5,550 bases of DNA from Opitutia bacterium UBA953 (GTDB taxonomy: Bacteria; Verrucomicrobiota; Verrucomicrobiia; Opitutales; UBA953): contig DBCR01000073.1 in the NCBI GenBank assembly GCA_002293125.1, forward strand, positions 151 to 5,700, written 5' to 3'. The notes under the pieces were generated by a model. The model worked only from the letters and a program-made list of their open reading frames with translations. It made no database searches and was not told the DNA's origin. Both the position numbers and the translations under genes were made by a program. This document shows, piece by piece, positions 1-5,550 of this stretch. The first letter of the stretch is position 1. Each line of letters opens with the position of its first letter.

Positions 1-1176
1 AAGAAGCAGGACCTCGCTCCGGCCCTCCGCGAGCTCGTGACGAAGTCCTCCGCCGACGTCGCCGCTATCCACGCCCTTTGGTCCCTTCACGGCCTCGGCG
101 AACTCGATGCCGCCACCCATCAGGCCGCGCTGCTGTCCGCTTCGCCCGAGCTCCGTCGCAACGCCATCCGCGCCCTCGGCGCCGATGCCGCCGCCCAGAA
201 GCTCTTCTACGGAGCGGGCGTCGTGGCCGACAAGGCCCCGGCCACCCGCCTGGCCGCCCTCGTGAAGCTCGCCGATTTCCCGACTTCCCCGGAAGTCCAG
301 ACGCTCGTGCGTCAGCTCGCCGCCGATTCGGCGGTGAAGTCTGACGAATGGCTCAACGAGGCTTCCCGCCTGCTCGCCAAGAAGCACAAGACCGCGACTT
401 ACGTCGAAGGCCCGAACCTGCTGCCTAATCCTGGCTTCGAAGAAGTCGCTGACGACAAGAAGACCCCGCTCGGCTGGAAGCGCCGCGACTACGGCCAGCG
501 CGTGGGCAACAAGGACGCCAACTGGGGCATCGTCATCGACCCGAAGAACGTGCGCTCCGGCAAGCACGCCATGCGCGCCATCACCCGTGGCGAGGCCGAC
601 ACGAGCTTCTTTGCCGACGTCGAACTCAAGCCGAACACCGACTACCGTCTCAGCGCCTGGATCAAGACCCACGCCATGCGCGGCAAGGCCAGCCTCAACG
701 ACCACATCGGCCGCGCCGAGACCGAGAAGGTCACCGCCCGCGAGTCGGACTGGACCGAGGTCGAGGTCGTCTTCAACAGCGGCAAGCGTACCAAGGCCAG
801 CATCAACCTCCTGCACGTCGCCACCGGTGATTCCTTCTATGACGACGTCCGCCTCTCCGAACTCACCGTCGCGGGCGAGGTTGCGGTGACCGCCGGCGTG
901 CCGGCCCGCGGAGCGGACATCTTCTGGAAGCACCCCACGGCTGCCTGTGCCATCTGCCACATGGTGGGAGGGAAGGGGAGCGCCATCGGTCCGGCCCTCG
1001 ATGGTCTGGCCACTCGCGCGACGTCGACCTATATCCACGAATCCCTGGTCGAGCCCAACAAGGTGCTCGCGAAGGGCTTCGAGAAGCTCGGCGTCTCGCC
1101 GATGCCGCCCATGGGCTTGATCCTCAAGCCACAGGAGCTCGAGGACGTGAAGGCTTACTTACAGACGCTCAAGTAA
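1..1176 (+). CDS. PVC-type cytochrome c protein with HEAT-like and CBM-like domains (5' end missing)
   Basis: The frame is open from base 1 to the TAA at 1174-1176. A GTG at 37 is an internal Val codon rather than a believable start, so the true start lies outside the window. Of the 391 visible residues, about 12-128 are Ala/Leu-rich paired helices like HEAT repeats. About 139-291 form a beta-rich segment opening with NLLPNPGFEE and closing with FYDDVRLSEL, the usual borders of a CBM4/9 (CenC-like) jelly roll. About 298-391 are a small class I cytochrome c domain with the haem motif CAICH (946-960) and a downstream MPPMG whose Met is the likely axial ligand. Proteins of this build in Verrucomicrobia and Planctomycetes are exported electron-transfer proteins, often with an N-terminal PQQ- or sorbosone-dehydrogenase-like propeller; that part would be upstream and is not seen. 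An extracytoplasmic redox role, perhaps on sugars, is inferred. The C-terminus is complete; the dehydrogenase substrate cannot be told. Confidence 0.85.
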   Translation, partial: KKQDLAPALRELVTKSSADVAAIHALWSLHGLGELDAATHQAALLSASPELRRNAIRALGADAAAQKLFYGAGVVADKAPATRLAALVKLADFPTSPEVQTLVRQLAADSAVKSDEWLNEASRLLAKKHKTATYVEGPNLLPNPGFEEVADDKKTPLGWKRRDYGQRVGNKDANWGIVIDPKNVRSGKHAMRAITRGEADTSFFADVELKPNTDYRLSAWIKTHAMRGKASLNDHIGRAETEKVTARESDWTEVEVVFNSGKRTKASINLLHVATGDSFYDDVRLSELTVAGEVAVTAGVPARGADIFWKHPTAACAICHMVGGKGSAIGPALDGLATRATSTYIHESLVEPNKVLAKGFEKLGVSPMPPMGLILKPQELEDVKAYLQTLK

Positions 1177-1237
1177 GCCGAGGCCTTCCGCTCCAATCTG
1201 ATTGATTCGGGGCGAGGGCTATCTATCTCTTTCGCCC

Positions 1238-1735
1238 ATGTGCTCCGTCGAACTCAAGAAGCCGATGTCTCCGGTGGTCGTCCTGCTGTCCTTGGTTGCC
1301 GTCAGCGTCATCTCTTTCGCTATCCTTTACTTCGGGATTCCTGGCACGGGCTTCCGGGGGGTGCAGACGGGCATTTTCTTTCCGTTCGAAGCCGAGTTCG
1401 CCGATGCGCGTTTCATGGACCACACCATCAAGTGTGATTCCAAGGAAGTGACGGCCGAGGTCCGCAAGGCCTTGCAGAAGGTGAAGCCCGACTACCCGAT
1501 CGCGAAGGCTTACGTCACGCTGACCAACTACCCGTCCGGTTATAAATTTCACGTCACCTACGCCACTTACTATGGCCAGCGCTTTTCTTTCAGCGGCGAC
1601 AAGTGGTTCCGACGCGGCGCGCAGGTCGGCGAGCCGACGATCGATGCGGAGCTAAAGTCCAAGGACGACTTGCTGGAGAAGGCTATCCGCGACGCCATCG
1701 AGGCCTACTTCAAGTCCAAGGGCGCCCACGGCTGA
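1238..1735 (+). CDS. Small membrane-anchored hypothetical protein
   Basis: I do not recognise a family. The 165-residue product has a short charged N-terminus (VELKK), one hydrophobic segment at about residues 12-32 (PVVVLLSLVAVSVISFAILY), then a soluble domain of about 130 residues. This looks like an N-terminal signal anchor with the rest outside the cytoplasm. The soluble part mixes predicted strands (AYVTLTNY, YKFHVTYATYYG) with a C-terminal amphipathic helix (DDLLEKAIRDAIEAYFKSKG). It has one Cys in the soluble domain and no lipobox. I chose the ATG at 1238; an upstream TTG at 1202 is in frame but adds an unlikely lead, and an ATG at 1265 would still keep the membrane segment. No Shine-Dalgarno sequence decides between them. 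It begins 61 bases after the cytochrome gene with no clear terminator between, so read-through is possible. Codon use matches its neighbours, which supports a real gene. Confidence 0.7.
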   Translation: MCSVELKKPMSPVVVLLSLVAVSVISFAILYFGIPGTGFRGVQTGIFFPFEAEFADARFMDHTIKCDSKEVTAEVRKALQKVKPDYPIAKAYVTLTNYPSGYKFHVTYATYYGQRFSFSGDKWFRRGAQVGEPTIDAELKSKDDLLEKAIRDAIEAYFKSKGAHG

Positions 1736-1776
1736 GCCAAGGGCTAGGGCTAGGCAGGCCGGGGGCTAAATGAGAA

Positions 1777-1800
1777 GAGCCCCGGATTGCTCCGGGGCTC
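1777..1800 (-). terminator. Rho-independent terminator-like hairpin after tRNA-His
   Basis: A perfect 9-bp GC-rich stem (GAGCCCCGG / CCGGGGCTC) encloses a 6-base loop. Read on the minus strand, the stem is followed by TTCTCATTT, a moderate T-rich tail, and it lies 8 bases after the encoded CCA of the tRNA, so it most likely ends the tRNA transcript. The plus-strand gene stops at 1735 and meets the same hairpin, but in that direction no T-run follows, so termination there would be weaker. Confidence 0.75.
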
Positions 1801-1808
1801 CTGCAAAG

Positions 1809-1885
1809 TGGGGTGATTGAGGGGACTTGAACCCCCGACCCCTGGTACCACAAACCAGTGCTCTAACCAACTGAGCTACAACCAC
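1809..1885 (-). tRNA. tRNA-His (anticodon GTG), CCA encoded
   Basis: Read on the minus strand the cloverleaf is complete. The acceptor stem is GTGGTTG / CAATCAC (one G-T pair). The D arm is GCTC-AGTTGGTTA-GAGC. The anticodon stem is CTGGT / ACCAG around the loop TTGTGGT, giving anticodon GTG at 1849-1851. The variable loop has 5 bases, and the T arm is GGGGG-TTCAAGT-CCCCT. The histidine identity is confirmed by the discriminator C73 (1812) and a G directly before the acceptor stem (1886), the G-1 that HisRS requires and that bacterial RNase P leaves on. CCA is encoded at 1811-1809. It is a single-tRNA unit with its own probable promoter and terminator, convergent with the gene on its left and divergent from the helicase gene on its right. 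Confidence 0.97.
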
Positions 1886-1891
1886 CGTGCG

Positions 1892-1912
1892 TTCCTTCTT
1901 TAGCGGAAGGAA
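1892..1912 (-). repeat. Inverted repeat in the tRNA-His 5' leader
   Basis: Perfect 7-bp inverted repeat TTCCTTC (1892-1898) / GAAGGAA (1906-1912) with a 7-base spacer, beginning 6 bases upstream of the G-1 of tRNA-His. If transcription starts near 1908, as the promoter proposal implies, only part of the stem would be in the RNA; if it starts a few bases earlier the whole hairpin would form in the leader that RNase P removes. A role in processing is speculative, and chance is possible for a stem this short. Confidence 0.4.
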
Positions 1913-1914
1913 GC

Positions 1915-1945
1915 CCTATGCAGGGAATCCCACGGGGATTGTCAA
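1915..1945 (-). promoter_or_regulatory. Probable sigma-70-type promoter of tRNA-His
   Basis: On the minus strand a consensus -35 box TTGACA lies at 1945-1940. The best -10 candidate is CATAGG at 1920-1915, preceded by TGC-like extended context, with a 19-base spacer (or GCATAG with 18). The -35 is perfect but the -10 is poor and the spacer long, so the exact start is uncertain. The position, about 30 bases upstream of the tRNA 5' end, fits a short leader. Confidence 0.45.
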
Positions 1946-2005
1946 ACCCGGACCCGAAAGCGCTGAAAAGCACCGTCCTGCCTGAGGTTTGCCATCTCGG
2001 CCGAG

Positions 2006-2037
2006 TTTTCCTTCCTTTATCCTTTCCCTTTGCCCCT
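2006..2037 (+). promoter_or_regulatory. Pyrimidine tract upstream of the helicase gene
   Basis: Thirty of 32 bases on the plus strand are C or T (purines only at 2019 and 2032), ending 25 bases before the helicase ATG. No Shine-Dalgarno sequence is present before that ATG. A pyrimidine-rich leader could serve as a ribosomal protein S1 contact that replaces the Shine-Dalgarno interaction, or could simply be part of the promoter region; no convincing -35/-10 pair was found here. The sequence is clear, the function is a guess. Confidence 0.3.
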
Positions 2038-2062
2038 ACGTATCGCTTTCTAACTCAACTTT

Positions 2063-3250
2063 ATGTCTACGTTTTCCGACCTCGGCCTACCCGAGCCAGT
2101 CCTACGCTCCTTAGCCGAACACGGCTACGTGACCCCGACTCCCATCCAGGAACAGGCCATCCCGGTCATCATGGCCCGCAAGGATCTCATCGGCGCCGCT
2201 CAAACCGGCACTGGTAAGACCGCCGCCTTCGCGCTCCCAACGCTCTCGCTCCTCGGTCCCGCCGCCGGCAAGCCACGCTGCCTCGTCCTCGTCCCGACGC
2301 GCGAGCTCGCCGTCCAGGTCGACGAAAACTTTCAGAAATACGGCAAGCACTTCGGTACCCGCACCGCGCTCCTTTACGGAGGCGTAGGCTACGGCGCTCA
2401 GGTCAAGGCGCTCGAAGAGGGCGTCGACGTCGTCATCGCCACCCCGGGCCGTCTGCTCGACCTGCACGAGCAGAAGATCCTGGACCTGAAGTCCATCCAG
2501 ATGCTCATCATGGACGAAGTCGACCGCATGCTCGACATGGGTTTCATCGAAGACGTCACCCGCATCGTCAACTATTGCCCCAAGGAGCGCCAGACGCTGC
2601 TGTTCTCCGCCACGATCTCCGACGCGATCGGACGTATCGCCGGCTGGGCGCTCCGCGAACCGGTCACCGTCGACGTCCGCACGGGCCTCGGCGCGGCCGA
2701 TACGGTCGAACATGCGATCTACCCGGTCGACATCTTCCAGAAATACGACCTGCTGCTGTCCCTGCTCAACAAGAGCGGCTACAAGTCCGTCATCGTCTTC
2801 ACCCGCACCAAGCGCGACGCCGACCGTATCGCCGAGTGGATCGAAGGCCATGGCACGCCCGTCGCCACGATGCACGCCGACCGTTCGCAGTCCGAGCGCG
2901 CCGCCGCCCTCGCGGGCTTCAAGTCCGGCAAGTTCTCCATCATGGTGGCGACCGACATCGCCTCGCGCGGCCTCGACATCCGCGGCGTCACGCACGTCAT
3001 CAACTACAACGTACCGGAGCACGCCGAGGACTACGTCCACCGTATCGGCCGTACCGGCCGTGCTTCCGCCGAAGGCGAAGCCTTCACGCTCTTCTCTCCG
3101 GACGAGATGCACCATCTCCAGCAGATCGAAGTTCTCCTCGGCCGCACCATCGAGCGCCGTAAGCTCGAAGGTTTCCGTTACTATTCCGAACCGCAGCTGA
3201 CTCCGGGGAGCGCCAAGGCGGCGACTGCCTCGCGTAAGCGCAATCGTTGA
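2063..3250 (+). CDS. rhlE: DEAD-box ATP-dependent RNA helicase, RhlE type
   Basis: Unwinds or remodels RNA duplexes using ATP; RhlE-type enzymes act in ribosome assembly, RNA decay and cold adaptation in the cytoplasm. All motifs are present in order in 395 residues: F4 and PTPIQ (25-29) of the Q motif, AQTGTGKT (46-53, Walker A), PTRELA (78-83), GG (106-107), TPGR (127-130), motif II (151-154), SAT (182-184), VIVFTRT (243-249), ATDIASRGLDI (296-306) and HRIGRTGR (326-333). Motif II reads DEVD, not DEAD; the catalytic Asp-Glu pair is intact. The flanking RMLDMGF is typical of RhlE. The C-terminal tail is short (about 60 residues after motif VI) and ends basic (RKRNR), so it is close to the minimal helicase core. 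The ATG at 2063 places the Q-motif Phe at residue 4, as usual, but has no Shine-Dalgarno sequence. The stop overlaps the ribD start. The helicase call is certain; the RhlE subgroup is likely. Confidence 0.95.
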   Translation: MSTFSDLGLPEPVLRSLAEHGYVTPTPIQEQAIPVIMARKDLIGAAQTGTGKTAAFALPTLSLLGPAAGKPRCLVLVPTRELAVQVDENFQKYGKHFGTRTALLYGGVGYGAQVKALEEGVDVVIATPGRLLDLHEQKILDLKSIQMLIMDEVDRMLDMGFIEDVTRIVNYCPKERQTLLFSATISDAIGRIAGWALREPVTVDVRTGLGAADTVEHAIYPVDIFQKYDLLLSLLNKSGYKSVIVFTRTKRDADRIAEWIEGHGTPVATMHADRSQSERAAALAGFKSGKFSIMVATDIASRGLDIRGVTHVINYNVPEHAEDYVHRIGRTGRASAEGEAFTLFSPDEMHHLQQIEVLLGRTIERRKLEGFRYYSEPQLTPGSAKAATASRKRNR

Positions 3251-4338
3251 TCGTGTCCGTGCCTGCGTCCGAGCCTCCGATGCGCCGAGCCCTCGAGCTC
3301 GCCCGTCAGGCTTGGGGACGCACGCATCCGAACCCGATGGTCGGGGCGGTGATCACGGAAGGCGGCCAGATCGTCGCCGAAGGCTTTCACGCCAAAGCCG
3401 GCGACCCGCATGCCGAGGTGATGGCTCTGCGTGCGTTAGGCCGTAAGCCCGCCGCGGACGCCATCCTGCACGTCACGCTCGAGCCCTGCTGCACGCATGG
3501 CCTTACGCCGCCTTGCGTCGATGCGATCCTGACTTCCGGTATCCGTACCGTCGTCGTGGGCGCTCGCGACCCGAACCCTGCCCACGCTGGCCATGGACTT
3601 GACCTGCTGCGCGCCCAGGGTGTCGCGGTCGTTGAAGGCGTGCTGGGGGAAGAATGCGCCGAGCTGAATCTTATCTTCAATCATTGGATTGTCCGTGGCT
3701 CGCCGTTGGTCGCGCTCAAGGTCGCCTCGACGCTCGACGGTAAGCTGACCTTGCCTGTGGGGCAGGGTAAGGCGATCACTGGTCCGGAGTCGCAAGCCTA
3801 CGTCCATCACCTCCGTCGTTTCTTTCCCGCCATCGCCGTCAGCGCCGACACCGCGATCGCTGACAATCCCCGCCTGACCGCCCGCGGTGACGCTGGCGAG
3901 ACCTGCCCGGTGCGCTTCGTGTTGGATCGTCATTTCAAGACCGCTGGCCGCACGGGCCTCAATCTCTTCCAGGACGCCCACCGCATCCGCACCATCGTCG
4001 TCGGGCTGGGCTCCGCCGCCAAGAAGTCCGACCTCGCCTGGTACGAGGCCGAGGGCGTCAAGGTCTGGTCCTTGGTGGGTAACGAGGATTCCTTCCTTAA
4101 GGTCTGGGCCGAACGCTGCGCCCAAGAGAAGATCAGCGGCGTCCTCGTCGAAGCCGGTCCGCGCCTGGCGTCCGCCATGCTGTCGGCTGGGTCGGCCGAT
4201 TATCTCTACGCCTTCGTCGCTCCGCGCACGGGCGATTCCGAAGCCCCTAGCTGGCATGATGGGGTGTCCTTGCCAGTAGGGGGCCTGCGGGCGTCCCTGG
4301 TGGGTTCTGACGCCCTTTATCAGGGTCATCTGGGGTAA
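3247..4338 (+). CDS. ribD: Bifunctional riboflavin biosynthesis deaminase/reductase RibD
   Basis: Catalyses two consecutive steps of riboflavin synthesis: deamination of the diaminopyrimidine ring made from GTP, then NADPH-dependent reduction of the ribosyl side chain. The N-terminal deaminase (about 12-140) has HPNPMVGAV (27-35), the zinc ligand and proton shuttle HAE (55-57), and PCC-THGLTPPC (80-90) supplying the Cys ligands, then DPNP (108-111). The reductase (about 153-363) has LKVASTLDGK (157-166), ADNPRLTAR (205-213) and VEAGPRL (301-307). At 363 residues both domains are full length. The TTG at 3247 overlaps the helicase stop (TTGA), suggesting coupled translation. GTG at 3253 or 3259 and ATG at 3280 are alternatives; the last would leave almost nothing before the first helix, so I prefer an upstream one, though no Shine-Dalgarno sequence settles it. 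No other rib gene is adjacent. In the reductase, the Trp common before IT in known enzymes is Ala176. Confidence 0.94.
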   Translation: MIVSVPASEPPMRRALELARQAWGRTHPNPMVGAVITEGGQIVAEGFHAKAGDPHAEVMALRALGRKPAADAILHVTLEPCCTHGLTPPCVDAILTSGIRTVVVGARDPNPAHAGHGLDLLRAQGVAVVEGVLGEECAELNLIFNHWIVRGSPLVALKVASTLDGKLTLPVGQGKAITGPESQAYVHHLRRFFPAIAVSADTAIADNPRLTARGDAGETCPVRFVLDRHFKTAGRTGLNLFQDAHRIRTIVVGLGSAAKKSDLAWYEAEGVKVWSLVGNEDSFLKVWAERCAQEKISGVLVEAGPRLASAMLSAGSADYLYAFVAPRTGDSEAPSWHDGVSLPVGGLRASLVGSDALYQGHLG

Positions 4339-4399
4339 GTCCTGTCATTGTCTAATAAAAGGCTCCTAGGAAGAATTAGGGGTTATTCCCGCGTCTAAA

Positions 4400-4442
4400 G
4401 CAGGCGAGGGGGTGTCTTTTTGTCCCAAACTGGTCGCCTTGC
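4400..4442 (+). terminator. Possible weak terminator hairpin after ribD
   Basis: In the 202-base gap between ribD and the next gene, AGGCGA (4402-4407) pairs with TCGCCT (4434-4439), extended by GC/GC (4400-4401 with 4441-4442) across one bulged T. Inside, GGG (4410-4412) can pair with CCC (4424-4426) around a T-rich loop. CTGTTTT follows. It lies about 60 bases after the ribD stop. The long inner loop and short T-run make it a weak candidate. The rest of the gap shows no gene and no convincing promoter. Confidence 0.25.
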
Positions 4443-4540
4443 CTGTTTTGGCTCGACTTTTCAAGAAAAACTTACATCACAGCGAGTCCGCCTCCCTGTC
4501 CAAAGCAGAATGGCCCTAACCTTCACAATCCTAACTACTT

Positions 4541-5550
4541 ATGACAGAGAAAATCTTGGACCACAAGCGTAAGGAGAAGCCCTCCTTCACGTCTCTCATC
4601 GAGAAGAAGCGGGATGGGGGCGAATTCACCGCCGACGAAATCCGCCAGATCGTCGACTCGGTCATGGATGCTGAAATGCCGGAGGCCCAGCAGGCCGCTT
4701 TGGCTATGGCGATTTACTTTAAGCAGATGTCCGCTCAGGAAACCGCGCTCCTGGCCGAAGAGCTCCGCCTCTCCGGTGACGTCATCGACCTCGACCGTCT
4801 CACCCAGCCCAAGATCGCCAAGGTCTCGACCGGTGGCGTGGGCGATAAGACTTCCATGGTGCTCGGCCCCCTCGGGGCCGCCGCCGGTGTCATCATGCCG
4901 GGCATGAACGGCAAGGATGAAGAATTCTGCATCTCGACTGTCGAGAAGCTCAGCTCGATCCCCGGCTTCAAGGGCAAGGCCACGATGGACCAGTTCCGCC
5001 AGCAACTCGAACGCGTGGGTTGCGCCGTCACCGAGCAGTGCAGCGAGATCGCTCCGGCGGATGATATCCTCTACAAGCTCCGCCAGAAGACGGGTACGAT
5101 CCCGTCCCTGCCGCTCATCACGGGCAGCATCCTTTCCAAGAAGCTCGCGGAAGGCTGCGAAGGCCTGGTGATCGACGTGAAGTGGGGCAACGGTTCCTTC
5201 ATCCGCGACCTCGAGCAGGCCAAGCAGCTCGCCCGCATCGTCACCCGCGTCGCCCGCTCGCTTAACCGCAAGTGCGTGGCCCTCGTGACCGACATCAACC
5301 AGCCGCTCGGCGACTCCGTCGGCACGGGCCTCGAAGTCCTCGAAGCCGTCCGCCTCCTCAAGGGCGAAGGCCCCGAAGACCTGCAGGACCTCGTCCTCAA
5401 GCTGGGTATGGAAGTCGTGCGCCTAGCCGGTGTCGCTGGTTCGACCCTTTCCGCCAAGCAGACCGTCGAGAAGCACCTCAAGGACGGCTCCGCCCTCGAG
5501 AAGTTCAAGGCGATGGTCCGCGCCCAGGGCGGCAAGACCGACTGGATCGA
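4541..5550 (+). CDS. Thymidine / pyrimidine-nucleoside phosphorylase family protein, divergent active site (3' end missing)
   Basis: The frame is open from the ATG at 4541 to the window end: 336 residues and two bases of the next codon, about three quarters of the roughly 440-residue family. Family members split thymidine or uridine with phosphate into free base and (deoxy)ribose-1-phosphate. Family marks seen: KKRDGGEFTADEI (22-34), the N-terminal helical domain, STGGVGDK (96-103), KLSSIPGF (136-143), APAD (171-174), LPLITGSILSKKLAEG (190-205) and VIDVKWGNGSF (210-220). With a constant offset of 10 to E. coli DeoA (recalled numbering), base-contact residues Arg171, Ser186 and Lys190 are kept as Arg181, Ser196 and Lys200, and phosphate-site Lys84 and Thr123 as Lys94 and Thr133. 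His85 is Val95 and Ser113 is Asn123, and the conserved glycine-rich stretch between 123 and 133 is replaced. The fold is secure; thymidine phosphorylase activity is not, so I give no deoA symbol. There is no Shine-Dalgarno sequence. Confidence 0.88.
   Translation, partial: MTEKILDHKRKEKPSFTSLIEKKRDGGEFTADEIRQIVDSVMDAEMPEAQQAALAMAIYFKQMSAQETALLAEELRLSGDVIDLDRLTQPKIAKVSTGGVGDKTSMVLGPLGAAAGVIMPGMNGKDEEFCISTVEKLSSIPGFKGKATMDQFRQQLERVGCAVTEQCSEIAPADDILYKLRQKTGTIPSLPLITGSILSKKLAEGCEGLVIDVKWGNGSFIRDLEQAKQLARIVTRVARSLNRKCVALVTDINQPLGDSVGTGLEVLEAVRLLKGEGPEDLQDLVLKLGMEVVRLAGVAGSTLSAKQTVEKHLKDGSALEKFKAMVRAQGGKTDWI

Noticed and set aside
1741..1768. GGGCTA tandem copies (1741-1752) and a third GGGCTA at 1763-1768
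   Set aside because: Two adjacent copies and one separate copy of a 6-base unit are too little for a repeat array; no symmetry or boundary links it to a mobile element.
1809..1886. tRNA-His as an integration site
   Set aside because: No integrase gene and no repeat of the tRNA 3' end is seen elsewhere in the window.
1918..2217. Plus-strand open frame across the helicase start
   Set aside because: It runs out of frame into the helicase Walker A region, translates to Pro/Arg/Thr/Ser-rich low-complexity sequence in the overlap, and begins inside the tRNA-His promoter.
2111..3115. Long minus-strand open frame (334 codons) opposite the helicase gene
   Set aside because: It is antisense to a gene with every helicase motif; the translation is Asp/Gly/Val-rich low-complexity, as expected from the opposite strand of GC-rich coding DNA.
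3436..4329. Minus-strand open frame (297 codons) opposite ribD
   Set aside because: It is the mirror of a clear RibD coding sequence and shows no recognisable domain.
4358..4386. Imperfect inverted repeat just after ribD (CTCCTA / TAGGGG, with AATAA / TTATT outside)
   Set aside because: The stem has a wobble and a four-base bulge, is AT-rich and has no T-run after it, so it is not convincing as a terminator or an operator.
4535..5031. Minus-strand open frames opposite the phosphorylase homologue
   Set aside because: The plus strand encodes an uninterrupted family member across the whole stretch; the antisense frames show no motif.

Overview
The window reads as ordinary chromosomal DNA from a GC-rich bacterium, most likely of the Verrucomicrobiota / PVC group. 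The main pointer is the first gene, which ends in the HEAT-like plus single CxxCH haem domain arrangement typical of the large cytochromes of Verrucomicrobia and Planctomycetes. None of the gene starts carries a clear Shine-Dalgarno sequence. The lineage is an inference from protein style, not from a marker gene.

Layout: (1) 1-1176, the 3' part of a large secreted c-type cytochrome with HEAT-like helices, a carbohydrate-binding-like beta domain and a C-terminal haem domain, cut by the window start. (2) 1238-1735, a small membrane-anchored protein of unknown function. (3) 1777-1945, a minus-strand tRNA-His(GTG) gene with encoded CCA, a consensus -35 box upstream, a hairpin in its leader and an intrinsic-terminator-like hairpin downstream. 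That hairpin lies between the convergent protein gene and the tRNA. (4) 2063-3250, an RhlE-type DEAD-box RNA helicase whose motif II reads DEVD. (5) 3247-4338, the bifunctional riboflavin-synthesis enzyme RibD, overlapping the helicase stop by 4 bases. (6) 4541-5550, the N-terminal three quarters of a thymidine / pyrimidine-nucleoside phosphorylase family protein, running off the window end. It keeps part of the family active site but has lost the glycine-rich phosphate/ribose loop signature and the base-contacting histidine.

The genes do not form one pathway. The helicase and ribD are probably co-transcribed because of the overlap; the other units look independent. No mobile element, CRISPR array, phage gene or defence system is visible. 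The most interesting point is the divergent active-site loop of the nucleoside phosphorylase homologue, which suggests a different substrate or altered catalysis. The DEVD helicase motif and the CBM-like insertion in the cytochrome come next.
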